64,000 nucleotides of DNA, from contig NZ_KB907260.1 in assembly GCF_000381905.1 (NCBI RefSeq), positions 62,001 to 126,000 on the forward strand. The letters run 5' to 3'. Source of the stretch: Paenibacillus fonticola DSM 21315 (GTDB taxonomy: Bacteria > Bacillota > Bacilli > Paenibacillales > Paenibacillaceae). The notes below the pieces were generated by a model that saw only the letters and a program-made list of their open reading frames with translations, did no database searches and had not been told where the DNA came from. Position numbers and translations under genes: made by a program. Shown in pieces: positions 47,735-56,882 of this stretch (position 1 is the first letter of the stretch; each line of letters begins with the position of its first letter).

Positions 47735-47784
47735 AAAAAAGCTGTCCCCATAGCGCAAAGTTTGCCTTGGCTACAGGGACAGCT
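47735..47784 (-). terminator. terminator of ispH
   Basis: AGCTGTCCC pairs with GGGACAGCT across a 27-base loop and is followed on the minus strand by TTTTTTATTTTG, 16 bases past the ispH stop. Confidence 0.88.
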
Positions 47785-47799
47785 GTACTCAACTTAACC

Positions 47800-48753
47800 T
47801 TATGATTTCTTTGCTCCCACTTTGACTGGGGGCAGCAGCTTCTGCATATTCACAGTCCGCACGATTTCCCAGGTGTCCGGATTTTGATGATCATACTGCT
47901 CCAAATAAGCGATAACCTCTTTCGTAATCGGAGTTGGCGTCGACGCACCCGAGGTGACTGCAACCTTGCCGACTCCCTCCAGCCACTCCCGCTTCAGCTC
48001 CGTCACGTCAGAAATACGGTAGGCCGTAACTCCGGCGATCTCCTCAGATACTTGAGCCAGCCGATTCGAGTTATTGCTGCGCGGATCGCCCACAACGATG
48101 ACGAGATCCGCTTGGCCTGCCTGCTCAGCAACAGCTTCCTGCCGGACCTGAGTCGCGAGACATATTTCATTATGAACTTCAGCGCCCGGAAATTTCTCAA
48201 GCAGCTTCTTCATAATATGCTTAATATCCCACTGACTCATCGTCGTCTGATTCGTGATTACAATTTTGTCCGAGCTAACCGAAAGGGAGCTGATCTCCTC
48301 CTCCTTCTCGATCAAATGAACATGCTCTGGCGCCACCCCAATCGCCCCCTCAGGCTCTGGGTGACCCTTTTTGCCGATGTAAATAATATCGTAACCGTCC
48401 GCCACCTTCTCCTTAATAAGAACATGGGTCTTGGTCACATCCGGACAAGTGGCATCTACCGTGGTCAATCCCTTGTCGCGAGCGATTTTGCGAACCTCAG
48501 GGGATACGCCATGAGCGGTAAATATGACCGTACCGCGCTCGACCTGGCTTAATATGTCCAGCCGGTTCGGTCCATCCAGCGTAATAATTCCTTCGTCTTC
48601 AAACGATTGGGTAACATGACTGTTATGCACAATCATGCCCAGTATATAAATCGGCCGCGGCAGATCAAGATTTTTGGCTGCCTGACGTGCGAGCACCATC
48701 GCATCCACAACGCCGTAGCAATAACCGCGCGGTGAAATTTTGATCACTTCCAT
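47800..48753 (-). CDS. ispH: 4-hydroxy-3-methylbut-2-enyl diphosphate reductase
   Basis: A 317-residue [4Fe-4S] enzyme, the last step of the MEP isoprenoid pathway, making IPP and DMAPP. The three cluster cysteines are in '[13 protein letters not shown]', '[13 protein letters not shown]' and '[13 protein letters not shown]'. The histidines in '[10 protein letters not shown]' and 'IFTAHGVSP', and '[11 protein letters not shown]' and '[14 protein letters not shown]', complete the active site. The ATG at 48753 follows GGGGGTG. It lies 68 bases after the CssS-like kinase gene. Confidence 0.96.
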   Translation of the reverse strand: MEVIKISPRGYCYGVVDAMVLARQAAKNLDLPRPIYILGMIVHNSHVTQSFEDEGIITLDGPNRLDILSQVERGTVIFTAHGVSPEVRKIARDKGLTTVDATCPDVTKTHVLIKEKVADGYDIIYIGKKGHPEPEGAIGVAPEHVHLIEKEEEISSLSVSSDKIVITNQTTMSQWDIKHIMKKLLEKFPGAEVHNEICLATQVRQEAVAEQAGQADLVIVVGDPRSNNSNRLAQVSEEIAGVTAYRISDVTELKREWLEGVGKVAVTSGASTPTPITKEVIAYLEQYDHQNPDTWEIVRTVNMQKLLPPVKVGAKKS

Positions 48754-48821
48754 GATTTTGGCACCCCCGCTTTCTCGTTCCCTAATTATACTTTCTGATG
48801 GGTAACACTATTTATTATAGC

Positions 48822-50279
48822 CTATTTCGGCAAAGCGTTAAAGACAACGGGAAGCCAGATCACGAACATCGTCCCTTCTCCGCGCCGGGTGATCACTTCA
48901 ACTGAGCCGCCATGCTCATCGATGATCCATTTGGCAATAGACAGCCCCAGTCCTGTTCCTTGCGTTACCCCGCGTGACGGATCGGCACGGTAGAATCGTT
49001 CAAAAATTTGCGGAATTTCACTTCGCTCCATGCCAATCCCCGTGTCCTTGATCCGAATGCCGACCTGATTGCCGGAGCTTATGGCGTCGATGCTCACTTG
49101 CCCTTCCGGTGTATACTTAAAGGCGTTTTCGATAAAAATAAACAGCATTTGCTGCAGGTAATCTTTGTTGCCGACAATACAGGCGTCTTGAATGACCGAC
49201 AAGTCTCCTTGGACCCATAGCGCCTGGCGCGGTAAAAAATTAGCCCGCCGTACGACTTCCTCGACAATAGGACCGAGCAATTGAGGTTCTTTCTCGATTG
49301 TTTGCCCTGCGTCTGCCCGGGCTAAAGACAGCATATCATTGATGAGACGGCTCATCCGCTCGGCTTCATCTGCGATATCGCTGACAGCTTCCAACGAGAA
49401 GCTCCTTAGCTGCTCCTCGTTCATCGGCATCGGTTCGTTTTCCTCCCGGCCCCATATTTTTTTGATTAGATCGACATTTCCCCGGATCGTCGTCAAGGGC
49501 GTGCGCAGCTCATGAGAGGCATCTGATACGAATCGCCGCTGATTGGCGTAAGCTTCGTCCAGCTCATTGTAAAATCGCTCCGTCCTCGCTAACATGTTGT
49601 TCACCGTGCCGATTAAACGCCCGATTTCATCGTTTGGCCCGTCATACTCAATACGGACACTCAGGTCCGTGCCTTTCTGAATGCCGTTAGCGGCCTCAAT
49701 CACTTTGCCGATCGGCATCATCGACGTGCGCGCCAGGAACATCCCGAAGGAGCTGGCTACAAAAATAGTAATAAAAGAGCCGAATAACAGCACGGTTTTT
49801 AACTGATCCATAATGCGGTGCTCTGCATTCGTATCCGCCGCCAGCTGCAGCAGGCCGACAATCGTATTTCCATAGACGAGCGTCCGCTCATATAACAAAT
49901 ACGAATTACCGTTGATCGTGATGTTCTGAAATTTTCCTTTCTTGCCGATCTGGTCGATCGAGGGCACCGGAAACACCATTTGGCGATTCAGCATCCCTTC
50001 TGAAATGCGCTTAGACCCCAATACATAGTTATTTAACTGCCAAAAAATGCGCGCATCCTCCAAACGCAATATTTGACCGCGATCCATTTGCAAATCGAGC
50101 CCTTGAGAAAGACTGACATTTTGGGCCTGCTCAATTTGAGCCCCGTGCTCCTCAAGTCTCTTTTTTACTTCTAAAAAAATGTTATACCGTACGATTCCAT
50201 AGATGGAAGCGCCAAACATAATAAGTGTTATGGCCAAAATGCCGGTATACCATGCTGTTAGCCGCAACCTGATCGACAT
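48822..50279 (-). CDS. CssS-like sensor histidine kinase
   Basis: A 485-residue two-helix membrane kinase: helices at about 10-32 and 164-186 around an extracytoplasmic domain. HAMP follows, then HisKA with His in 'FVSDASHELRTPLTTIRG' and an ATPase domain ('FIENAFKYTPEGQ', 'DTGIGMERSEIPQIFERF', 'GTGLGLSIAKWI'). It starts two bases after the OmpR-type regulator. The htrA gene beside it and liaFSR beyond match the B. subtilis cssRS/htrB/lia neighbourhood, so a secretion-stress role is a reasonable inference rather than a direct reading. Confidence 0.88.
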   Translation of the reverse strand: MSIRLRLTAWYTGILAITLIMFGASIYGIVRYNIFLEVKKRLEEHGAQIEQAQNVSLSQGLDLQMDRGQILRLEDARIFWQLNNYVLGSKRISEGMLNRQMVFPVPSIDQIGKKGKFQNITINGNSYLLYERTLVYGNTIVGLLQLAADTNAEHRIMDQLKTVLLFGSFITIFVASSFGMFLARTSMMPIGKVIEAANGIQKGTDLSVRIEYDGPNDEIGRLIGTVNNMLARTERFYNELDEAYANQRRFVSDASHELRTPLTTIRGNVDLIKKIWGREENEPMPMNEEQLRSFSLEAVSDIADEAERMSRLINDMLSLARADAGQTIEKEPQLLGPIVEEVVRRANFLPRQALWVQGDLSVIQDACIVGNKDYLQQMLFIFIENAFKYTPEGQVSIDAISSGNQVGIRIKDTGIGMERSEIPQIFERFYRADPSRGVTQGTGLGLSIAKWIIDEHGGSVEVITRRGEGTMFVIWLPVVFNALPK

Positions 50280-50281
50280 GC

Positions 50282-50974
50282 CTAGGAATCCCCTCTCAAA
50301 ATATACCCGGCGCCGCGGATCGTCTGAATAAGACGTTTGCCTCCATATTCCTCCGTTTTTTGCCGGAGCATCGCAATATAAACTTCCAGCACGTTGGACT
50401 CTCCACTGTAATCATAGCCCCATATTTTATCCATAATAAGATCTCTGGTAAGCAGCCGCTTGGGATTTTGCATAAACAAATGCAGTAATTCGAATTCCTT
50501 GGCGGTCAATTCAAGACGCTGTCCAGCCCTCATTACCTCACGGGAATCAAGATCCATGACAATGTCCTCAAATATTAATCTCTGGCTGCCCGCATCCCCG
50601 CCCGACGTTTCTTTGCGGCGCAACAAAGCCCTTACCCGGGCCAGCAATTCTTCCAGCGCAAACGGCTTCACCAAATAATCGTCAGCACCGGTGTCCAGCC
50701 CTTTGACGCGATTCTCCACCTCATCCTTAGCCGTCAGCATGAGAACAGGAACCGTGCTGCCCCCTTCTCTAAGTCTGCGGCATACTTCAAATCCGTCGAG
50801 CTTTGGCATCATGACATCCAAAATAATTAAATCGGGATCAGCGGCCAGCATCATCGACAATCCTTCCATCCCGTCATGAGCGGTATGGACCTCGTAACCT
50901 TCAAATGCCAGCCCGCGGCGCAGCATGGAAGTAATTTTCTCGTCATCATCAATTACCAGTATTCCCGATCTCAC
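50282..50974 (-). CDS. CssR-like OmpR-family response regulator
   Basis: A 230-residue regulator. The receiver has the acidic pair 'VIDDDEKI', phospho-acceptor 'DLIILDVMMPKLDG', and 'YLVKPFALEELLARV'. The C-terminal winged helix is of PhoB/OmpR type ('LTAKEFELLHLFMQNP' to 'QTIRGAGYILRG'). It is coupled to the kinase with a two-base gap. The htrA gene lies upstream, separated by a terminator. OmpR-type proteins bind paired direct repeats, and such a pair sits at the htrA promoter. Confidence 0.93.
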   Translation of the reverse strand: MRSGILVIDDDEKITSMLRRGLAFEGYEVHTAHDGMEGLSMMLAADPDLIILDVMMPKLDGFEVCRRLREGGSTVPVLMLTAKDEVENRVKGLDTGADDYLVKPFALEELLARVRALLRRKETSGGDAGSQRLIFEDIVMDLDSREVMRAGQRLELTAKEFELLHLFMQNPKRLLTRDLIMDKIWGYDYSGESNVLEVYIAMLRQKTEEYGGKRLIQTIRGAGYILRGDS

Positions 50975-51055
50975 GGCAATCTCTCCTTTAGGTTCTTGAC
51001 TATATTGTACATCAGAAGCAGCTTAGTTTCCTTCGTCAGGCCATGATGCAAAGAA

Positions 51056-51082
51056 GGCGGCAAGGCTTTTCGCCCTGCCGCC
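51056..51082 (-). terminator. terminator of htrA
   Basis: An 11-bp stem (51056-51066 with 51072-51082, one wobble) with TTCTTTGC after it on the minus strand, 36 bases past the stop. Confidence 0.7.
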
Positions 51083-51117
51083 CGCTGTTCACTTCCAGGT
51101 CGGATGCTTCATCCGGC

Positions 51118-52734
51118 CTATTCTAGGTTAGGGAAATCATTTTTATTTCCAATCGTCACTTGCAAGTCTATGCTGTTGCCATCGCGAACGACATTGAAGG
51201 TCACTACTTTGCCGACGCTTTGCTTCTGGATATAGCCGATCAAATCTTCCTTGGTCACAAATTTCTTTCCGTCTGCTCCAGTGATGATGTCATATGGACG
51301 GAGATCGGCATTATAGGCTGGAGATTTGTATACAATATCGGATACAAGCGAGCCTTCCTTCACCTCGGTTCCCATCTGCTTGGCGACTTCGTCCGTCATC
51401 GTCAGCAGCGTTGCACCGATAAATGGTATCGGCTTTTGAGGAATCTCTTCATTATTTTTCAGCTTATCCAATACTTCATTAACGGTCGACGTCGGAATGG
51501 CAAACCCGATACCTTGCGCATCCGAGCTGACAGCGACGTTGATTCCAACTACTTCGCCGTTCAAATTGAGCAATGGACCGCCGGAATTACCCGGGTTAAT
51601 CGAAGCGTCCGTCTGCAGCAGATGCTCATATTCCCGCGCCTTCTCCCCGTTTTCCCCAGCGATGCGTATGCCGCCTCTTTCCTTCGCGCTAAGTACGCCG
51701 GCGGTAACGGTATGATCAAAGCCTTGCGGGTTGCCGATTGCTACCAGCCATTCACCCACCTGTGTACTGTCGGAATTGCCCATCGGAATGGATGGAAAGT
51801 TGTCGTCTCCCTCGATCTTCAGGACGGCCAGGTCAAGCTCATAGCTCGTGCCAAGCACCTTGGCTTCATATGGCTTTTCAATATCCTGCAGCGTTACCTG
51901 AACGATATCAGCATTGTGCACAACGTGCTCATTAGTTAGAATATAACCTGTTTTGTCGAAAATAAAGCCCGAACCGATTCCGGTAGGCACCAGTTGATTG
52001 GAGTTGGACGAGCCTCCCCCGTTGCCTCCATTGCCACCGTTACTGCTTCCGTACCAATCGTCCCCGAAGAAGAAACGATAGAATGGATCATTGTTTTGGC
52101 TCCGGCTTCTCTGGTTGCTGGCTTTGACCAAAGTTTCAATCTTGACCACGGCCGGACTTGCCTGCTGAACAACGCTCGTCACATCGCCCGGATTCGTAAT
52201 CGGGAACGCCGCTGTCGCAGCCTTAGAGGCTGAGCCTCCGTTACCGGCCGCCGTTTGGGATTCCGCAGCCGTCGAAGCCGGAACAGTAGGTTCCGAATTA
52301 GGCGTGAACATATTGGTGCGGTCTGCAAACACCATCGCTCCGGTCAAAATCAACATTCCCGCGAGCATGCCGGCGAATACAGATTTGAAGGATGATTTGG
52401 GGCGCTGATTGTACTGCCAATTCCCGTTTCTGGCCGGAGGCGCTCCTGCGTTCCCGGCATTGGTGCCGTGCGGACCGGCTGAGGATGAATGTGCATTAAA
52501 AGACGATGTTGGAATCGGCCTTACCGGCTGAGGTCTCGTAATTTCAACTTCTTCGCGCTGTACGCGGTCGTACGAATAACCTTCCCCAGACTCCTCACCG
52601 CTTTTTCCGTAGGATTGGAACGGCCCGTATGAATAATAATATGAAGAGGACGAGCCGGACTCTGAAGATTGCTGCGGCTTGTCGCTTTCGTTATCGTCAA
52701 AATTTTGACCCGTTTTATTTTTTTGATCGTCCAT
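51118..52734 (-). CDS. htrA: HtrA/DegP-family membrane-anchored serine protease
   Basis: A 538-residue protease for misfolded secreted proteins. A 115-residue disordered cytoplasmic N-terminus rich in S, G, Y and P precedes one membrane helix ('VFAGMLAGMLILTGAMVF'). Then comes a trypsin-like domain with His in 'YILTNEHVVHNA', Asp in 'ELDLAVLKI' and Ser in 'NPGNSGGPLLN', and a single PDZ domain from about 440. A GGNGGNGG-type glycine/asparagine loop precedes the core. The long N-terminus and one PDZ are typical of Gram-positive HtrA. ATG 52734 follows GGAGG. Confidence 0.95.
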   Translation of the reverse strand: MDDQKNKTGQNFDDNESDKPQQSSESGSSSSYYYSYGPFQSYGKSGEESGEGYSYDRVQREEVEITRPQPVRPIPTSSFNAHSSSAGPHGTNAGNAGAPPARNGNWQYNQRPKSSFKSVFAGMLAGMLILTGAMVFADRTNMFTPNSEPTVPASTAAESQTAAGNGGSASKAATAAFPITNPGDVTSVVQQASPAVVKIETLVKASNQRSRSQNNDPFYRFFFGDDWYGSSNGGNGGNGGGSSNSNQLVPTGIGSGFIFDKTGYILTNEHVVHNADIVQVTLQDIEKPYEAKVLGTSYELDLAVLKIEGDDNFPSIPMGNSDSTQVGEWLVAIGNPQGFDHTVTAGVLSAKERGGIRIAGENGEKAREYEHLLQTDASINPGNSGGPLLNLNGEVVGINVAVSSDAQGIGFAIPTSTVNEVLDKLKNNEEIPQKPIPFIGATLLTMTDEVAKQMGTEVKEGSLVSDIVYKSPAYNADLRPYDIITGADGKKFVTKEDLIGYIQKQSVGKVVTFNVVRDGNSIDLQVTIGNKNDFPNLE

Positions 52735-52793
52735 TGTAACTAACCTCCTTCCCCTAACCTATAGGGGTTCTTGTTTACTTGTTCTTATTTTGT

Positions 52794-52819
52794 ACTATAA
52801 ACCTTAAACGCACCTTAAA
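52794..52819 (-). promoter_or_regulatory. htrA promoter with OmpR-type direct repeat
   Basis: TATAGT -10 (52794-52799) with no good -35. Two exact TTTAAGG copies 11 bases apart (52802-52808 and 52813-52819) occupy the spacer and -35 region, as expected for a site bound by an activating OmpR-family regulator. Confidence 0.6.
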
Positions 52820-52885
52820 AACAATTTAAAAGGAGATAAAAGCCAATGGCAACCTAGATTAAGCTATAGTATGCCTTGTGTTGCG

Positions 52886-53545
52886 TTAGCTGCCGGTGAC
52901 CCATCCTTGCCTGTGCGCATAAATCGCAAGCTGGGTCCGGTCCTCCAGCTCGCACTTCATCAGCAGATTGCTGACATGCGTCTTGACCGTCTTAATGCTG
53001 ATATGAAGCTCTTCGGCGATATCTTTATTATTTTTGCCCTCAGCAATCAGCAGCAATACCTCTTTCTCCCGCTCCGTCATCCCGGAGCTATCCCCCTGCA
53101 CCGTGCGTTGGCGCAGTCCGCGCGTCAGCGCCTGGGCTACGTCCCCCGTCATGACAGGCATCCCGCGATAAGCACCCTGCAGAGCATAAATCAGCTCTTC
53201 GGCCGACACGGTCTTTAGAACATAACTCACCGCACCCGCTTCAATAGCCTGAACTACAAGATCGTCCTCCAAGAAACTGGTTAAGATGACGATTTTCAAT
53301 TCAGGATATCGGCTTAGCACTTCCTTCGTAGCTTCTGCTCCATTCATTGCGGGCATCATTAAATCCATCAAAATAATATGCGGCAGCCCGCCCTCTATTC
53401 CCTGATCAAGCAGCCTCACGACCTGGTCGCCATCGCTGGCCTCCGCTACGACCTCGAAACCCGGGTCAAGCATTAAATAAGTTTTCAGGCCCATCCGTAC
53501 CATATCATGATCGTCTACAATCATTACCCTGATTTTATCGCTCAT
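52886..53545 (-). CDS. liaR: LiaR-like NarL-family response regulator
   Basis: A 219-residue regulator with receiver (phospho-acceptor in 'HIILMDLMMPAMNG', lysine in 'YVLKTVSAEE') and LuxR-type HTH ('LTEREKEVLLLIAEGKNNKDIAEELHISIKTVKTHVSN'-like, residues about 152-205). The start is ATG 53545 behind GGGAGGA; the frame extends to 53653 inside the kinase gene. It overlaps liaS by 11 bases. In Bacillus, LiaR responds to cell-envelope stress. Confidence 0.94.
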   Translation of the reverse strand: MSDKIRVMIVDDHDMVRMGLKTYLMLDPGFEVVAEASDGDQVVRLLDQGIEGGLPHIILMDLMMPAMNGAEATKEVLSRYPELKIVILTSFLEDDLVVQAIEAGAVSYVLKTVSAEELIYALQGAYRGMPVMTGDVAQALTRGLRQRTVQGDSSGMTEREKEVLLLIAEGKNNKDIAEELHISIKTVKTHVSNLLMKCELEDRTQLAIYAHRQGWVTGS

Positions 53546-54584
53546 CCCGTTCCTCCCGCTCCTCGTCCTCAAACTTTGGAATATGTACGCGAATCGTCGT
53601 TCCCGCGCCAGGCTTGCTAATAATTTCAACATTTCCGCCAAGCTTTTCCGCACGTTCTTTCATCGTTGTCAAACCATATGACCCTTGCTTTTGCGACGTA
53701 TTGCTGAATCCCTGGCCATCATCGCTAATGCTCAGCACAACCTGACGCCTTCCTTCCCTAAGCGACAGGCTGACCAGCTTCGCTCCGGAATGCTTGACTA
53801 TGTTGGCCATTGCCTCCTGTATAATAAGAAACAATTGATGCTCCTTCGCCTCAGACAAATCGCCCTGCATATCCATATCCTGCATGCCTTTCAGGCCATT
53901 TTGCCGGCAATAATCCGGAAACCACTGTCCCAGCGCCTCCTCTAACGTTTTGCCAACCAATTCCATCGGCCGCAGCTGAGCAATAAGCGCACGCATCTGC
54001 TTTTGAGCCATGTTGGACATTTGGATCAACTGGTCTAGCACGACCTGCGCGTGAGCTTCGTCCTTCACCAGTACTTTGGGCAAAGAAGAGGCCGCCATAT
54101 GAATGGCGAACAACTGCTGGCTTACCGTGTCATGCAAGTCCCGGGCAAGCCTTCTTCTTTCCTCCAGTACAGCCATCTCCGCTGCCTGCTCCTTTTCGAT
54201 AACCTCCTGTTCGCCGAATTGCTGGAGCAGCTTCATCTTCTTCTCGACAGCTTCCGTCATGCTGTTAAATTCCTGGTATACGCCTGAAAATGTCTGGTCC
54301 ACTGTCTCAGGCATGCGTACGGATAGGTTGCCCTTCGCAACCTGGAGCATATTTAAATGCAGGGAATCCAGACGACGCTGGATACGCTGCCCGGCAATAT
54401 AGCCGATAATTAGCGGAAATACAAGAATCCCCGCGATAGTATAAATCCATACCCGGGGATCGATGAGCAGAATAGCCCCAAAAATCGAGCCAATGTAAAG
54501 AGCTGCTGCCGTCAGGCTTCCTGTCAGCAGGAAGTACAGCAGAAGCTCCCACTTTGTATTTTTTAATATACGCTGTACGATCAT
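53535..54584 (-). CDS. liaS: LiaS-like sensor histidine kinase
   Basis: A 349-residue NarX/DesK-type kinase. Two N-terminal membrane helices (about 10-32 and 42-64) are separated by a very short external loop, the intramembrane-sensing layout. HAMP is followed by HisKA_3 with His in 'RRLARDLHDTVSQQLFA' and the ATPase domain ('ANIVKHSGA', 'DDGQGFSNTS'). ATG 54584 follows GGTGGG. It lies two bases after liaF and overlaps liaR. Confidence 0.94.
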   Translation of the reverse strand: MIVQRILKNTKWELLLYFLLTGSLTAAALYIGSIFGAILLIDPRVWIYTIAGILVFPLIIGYIAGQRIQRRLDSLHLNMLQVAKGNLSVRMPETVDQTFSGVYQEFNSMTEAVEKKMKLLQQFGEQEVIEKEQAAEMAVLEERRRLARDLHDTVSQQLFAIHMAASSLPKVLVKDEAHAQVVLDQLIQMSNMAQKQMRALIAQLRPMELVGKTLEEALGQWFPDYCRQNGLKGMQDMDMQGDLSEAKEHQLFLIIQEAMANIVKHSGAKLVSLSLREGRRQVVLSISDDGQGFSNTSQKQGSYGLTTMKERAEKLGGNVEIISKPGAGTTIRVHIPKFEDEEREERDER

Positions 54585-54586
54585 AA

Positions 54587-55534
54587 TCAACCCACCATGT
54601 TCACTTTTACGTCGCCGACAAGCACGCTGACGACCAGTTTAATTTGTTTGCCAGCCTCGCCGTAATGAGGGGATTGTGCAGTGATATTGCTCATAAAGCC
54701 CCCGCGCTTCTCCGAGAGTACCTTCAAGTCGCCGATCAGAGCGCTCGAAGTGGCTGTAATGCCAAGGTCCATATCTTCCGGTATGAATACCTTCACATCG
54801 CCAATAAATGCCGACACATTAATTTTCGTTTCACCGTAAGGGATCTGCGCTTTCGTTAAATCGATAATTGTATCTCCGATGAAATGAGATATATTCATAG
54901 GACGCAGCTGGAAGTAATCCTGCCCCAAATGAACGTCACCTATAAATCCGGATTTATTGATTACTGCAGCCTTGTTCGGGTTTGTGCCATACTTGTTGTA
55001 GCTGTCGAATTTTTGCTTATCGTGCTTGGTTTTCTCCTCATTGTCCGTATAGCCCTGCTTGCTCGAGGTCCCAAAAATTTGATCCAGCGGCGATTCCATT
55101 TCTGGATGAAAGTCGGGATTCATGGATGCATCGTATGGACCGACAGGAGGAGGAGGCGTGGGAGGCAATATTTCCTCCTTGTTCCGGCGGCTTCCCCGCG
55201 GCTTAAACAATACAGACAGGCCCCCAATGATGAGCATGACCGGGATAAACAATTTGAAAAAATGCCCAGCGTCTATGTCCACATATCCTAAATTTCTGCC
55301 AAGAAAGTACAAGCCAATCCCGATTAAAATTAAGCTCCAAATAAAGTTGGAGCCGCCTCGCTCTCCGCTCCCTAGAGATAAAAGACCTCCCACAATCATA
55401 AAAACAGGCCAGTATGTCGAAAACAAGTAACCGATGCTGATGTTCGTATAGCCTAATTGATTCAGCAAAAACACGCCACCGATTGATATGAGCGTAAATC
55501 CGCCAATAATTCTTCCGAGCAAACTGTTATTCAT
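54587..55534 (-). CDS. liaF: LiaF-like envelope-stress regulator
   Basis: A 315-residue membrane protein. About four N-terminal hydrophobic segments (to residue 105) resemble the DUF5668-type helices. After a long polar linker comes the C-terminal LiaF beta domain with repeated strands 'NKSGFIGDVHLG', 'MNISHFIGDTIIDLT', 'INVSAFIGDVKVFIP' and 'VSVLVGDVKVNM'. LiaF keeps LiaS inactive in unstressed Bacillus. ATG 55534 is best spaced (eight bases) from GGAGG; two in-frame ATGs precede it. It is the first gene of liaFSR; no liaIH is present here. Confidence 0.92.
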   Translation of the reverse strand: MNNSLLGRIIGGFTLISIGGVFLLNQLGYTNISIGYLFSTYWPVFMIVGGLLSLGSGERGGSNFIWSLILIGIGLYFLGRNLGYVDIDAGHFFKLFIPVMLIIGGLSVLFKPRGSRRNKEEILPPTPPPPVGPYDASMNPDFHPEMESPLDQIFGTSSKQGYTDNEEKTKHDKQKFDSYNKYGTNPNKAAVINKSGFIGDVHLGQDYFQLRPMNISHFIGDTIIDLTKAQIPYGETKINVSAFIGDVKVFIPEDMDLGITATSSALIGDLKVLSEKRGGFMSNITAQSPHYGEAGKQIKLVVSVLVGDVKVNMVG

Positions 55535-55629
55535 CTTCATTCCCTCCATCTATGCAGCACGAACTCTAATCTGCTTCCAGTGTACAACATCCCAACGGGA
55601 AGGGACAGCGGCGTGAGATGGAATACGAT

Positions 55630-55647
55630 CTCCGTCCCGAGACGGAG
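55630..55647 (-). other. hairpin in the liaFSR leader
   Basis: The 7-bp stem CTCCGTC/GACGGAG with a four-base loop lies about 95 bases before liaF. It is not followed by a T run. Confidence 0.45.
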
Positions 55648-55658
55648 GAAGGCCCATT

Positions 55659-55704
55659 TATTTACATTTGTAAATATTATACTTTCTGTAATTTGACCAC
55701 AAAA
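55659..55704 (-). promoter_or_regulatory. liaFSR promoter with a TACANNTGTA dyad
   Basis: On the minus strand TTTTGT (55699-55704), a 17-base spacer and TATAAT (55676-55681). Directly at the start point is the perfect 18-bp palindrome TATTTACATTTGTAAATA (55659-55676). Its TACANNTGTA core matches BlaI/CopY-type operators, not the described LiaR box. Confidence 0.6.
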
Positions 55705-55743
55705 AAAGGCCAACCAAGAGGATTATGGCTAACCTGATAATAC

Positions 55744-55772
55744 GAAAGAGCGCCCTTAACGGGACGCTCTTC
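55744..55772 (-). terminator. terminator of the 51-residue protein gene
   Basis: A stem AAGAGCG-CCC with one bulge and a GTTAA loop, followed on the minus strand by TTTCGTATTA. It starts five bases past the stop. Confidence 0.75.
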
Positions 55773-55776
55773 AAAA

Positions 55777-55932
55777 TTATTTACTGCTTTGAGGGTTGGC
55801 ATTCGAAGCGGCATTACGGGAAGCTTTTGCTTTTTCAGCAACCGTTGCCATGCTTTCTTCTGCGAATTCTTCATTGTATTTTTCATTTGGCGTTTTATAG
55901 CCAGGTGAAGCAGCCTTTTTTTGATTTGCCAT
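55777..55932 (-). CDS. 51-residue polar protein of unknown function
   Basis: A small gene with an excellent GGGAGGTGA site and its own terminator. The product begins MANQKKAASPGYKTPNEKYN, is rich in A, K, E, N and S, and has no hydrophobic segment. Its size and composition recall small spore-associated proteins, but I do not recognise the family. A longer frame across the same DNA (55677-56006) is a shadow. Confidence 0.7.
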   Translation of the reverse strand: MANQKKAASPGYKTPNEKYNEEFAEESMATVAEKAKASRNAASNANPQSSK

Positions 55933-56038
55933 TTTGTTTCACCTCCCTTTTGCGTGTCACATACATTAAAATGCAGTGACTGCATGGATGCATTCGTATT
56001 ATGCAACCCTGGGAGTCATATTATACAGAGCACACAAA

Positions 56039-56764
56039 TCAAATCGCCGCTTCCCAAATATTATCAGGAATCTCCTTATGAACCTCCAGCGCCTTGCCCA
56101 ATTCGCGGAACATATCCTCTGTTAGCTTGCCTGTTCCTTTACGTATAACCTGAACTTCAACTTCCTTCTTGCCCCATTCTTTAAATACCTGTTTCGTTGT
56201 AGTGAAGTACAGGTCAATCTTGTTCCCTTTAATTGCTGAGCCCTTATCGGCTACAACCCCATATCCGTACCCGGGAATATACAATATCGTTCCGAGCGGG
56301 AACACCTTTAAGTCAGCAGCTATCGTAGATACCGTATCCTTATCCCTTCGCACTTTAACACCGGAGTAAGTAATGCCGTAACCTGGATGGCTCGGCCGTT
56401 TTCCAGTAGATTCATACCCGGCGGTATAGCCGGTCGCTACGACCTTCACCGTTTGAACCTGCGCTTTGGCCGTTTTTTCTGCGGCCTCGGCTGCTGCAGG
56501 CTTGTCTAGCTTGCCCTGCTTGTCATGGCTGCCTTGGTAGGCCTGTTTGCCAAGCGACTCTGAAATATATACCGGCTGGGAAATTGCTCCTTGCCGGATC
56601 AGCTCTGTCGTTAATTTGAACTTATTTGCAGCTGCGATCGGTAAATACTCCTGATGGCGGGCAGTCTTGGCAAAAATCGTATTATCTTTGCCTATCAACA
56701 AAATGATCGCAATGGTAAGCACGCAACACATACCAATTCGCTCTGAAAAAATAGATTGGCGCAT
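56039..56764 (-). CDS. 3D-domain secreted protein (YuiC/YocH-like)
   Basis: A 241-residue protein with a membrane-spanning signal at about residues 8-30 and a C-terminal 3D domain. The three conserved aspartates are seen as '[13 protein letters not shown]', '[11 protein letters not shown]' and 'NKIDLYF', with 'VVATGYTAG' opening the domain. 3D proteins are lytic-transglycosylase-like muralytic enzymes (YuiC of B. subtilis, Rpf-like SpsB). The start is ATG 56764 behind GGGGGGAG. Both this site and the ATG are buried in the hairpin at 56755-56810. Confidence 0.88.
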   Translation of the reverse strand: MRQSIFSERIGMCCVLTIAIILLIGKDNTIFAKTARHQEYLPIAAANKFKLTTELIRQGAISQPVYISESLGKQAYQGSHDKQGKLDKPAAAEAAEKTAKAQVQTVKVVATGYTAGYESTGKRPSHPGYGITYSGVKVRRDKDTVSTIAADLKVFPLGTILYIPGYGYGVVADKGSAIKGNKIDLYFTTTKQVFKEWGKKEVEVQVIRKGTGKLTEDMFRELGKALEVHKEIPDNIWEAAI

Positions 56765-56810
56765 GTGACAATCTCCCCCCTTATTCAAAAGGGTGTCCAC
56801 ATGCGCCAAT
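56755..56810 (-). terminator. thrS terminator-like hairpin that encloses the next gene's start
   Basis: On the minus strand a 12-bp perfect arm pair ATTGGCGCATGT/ACATGCGCCAAT extends through one bulged G into GACA/TGTC, with an inner CCCTT/AAGGG stem. Three bases later comes TTTTTT. It begins 73 bases past the thrS stop. The GGGGGGAG site is in the loop and ATG 56764 is in the 3' arm. Confidence 0.8.
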
Positions 56811-56882
56811 GTTTATACCTTCACCTTGTAGCCTTAAGGCGAACGGCTATCCATTTACTCTGTCTTTTCACTGTTATTTTAA

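Noticed and set aside
55677..56006. A 109-residue minus-strand frame
   Set aside because: It is out of frame with the 51-residue gene that has the strong ribosome site and it runs through that gene's terminator.
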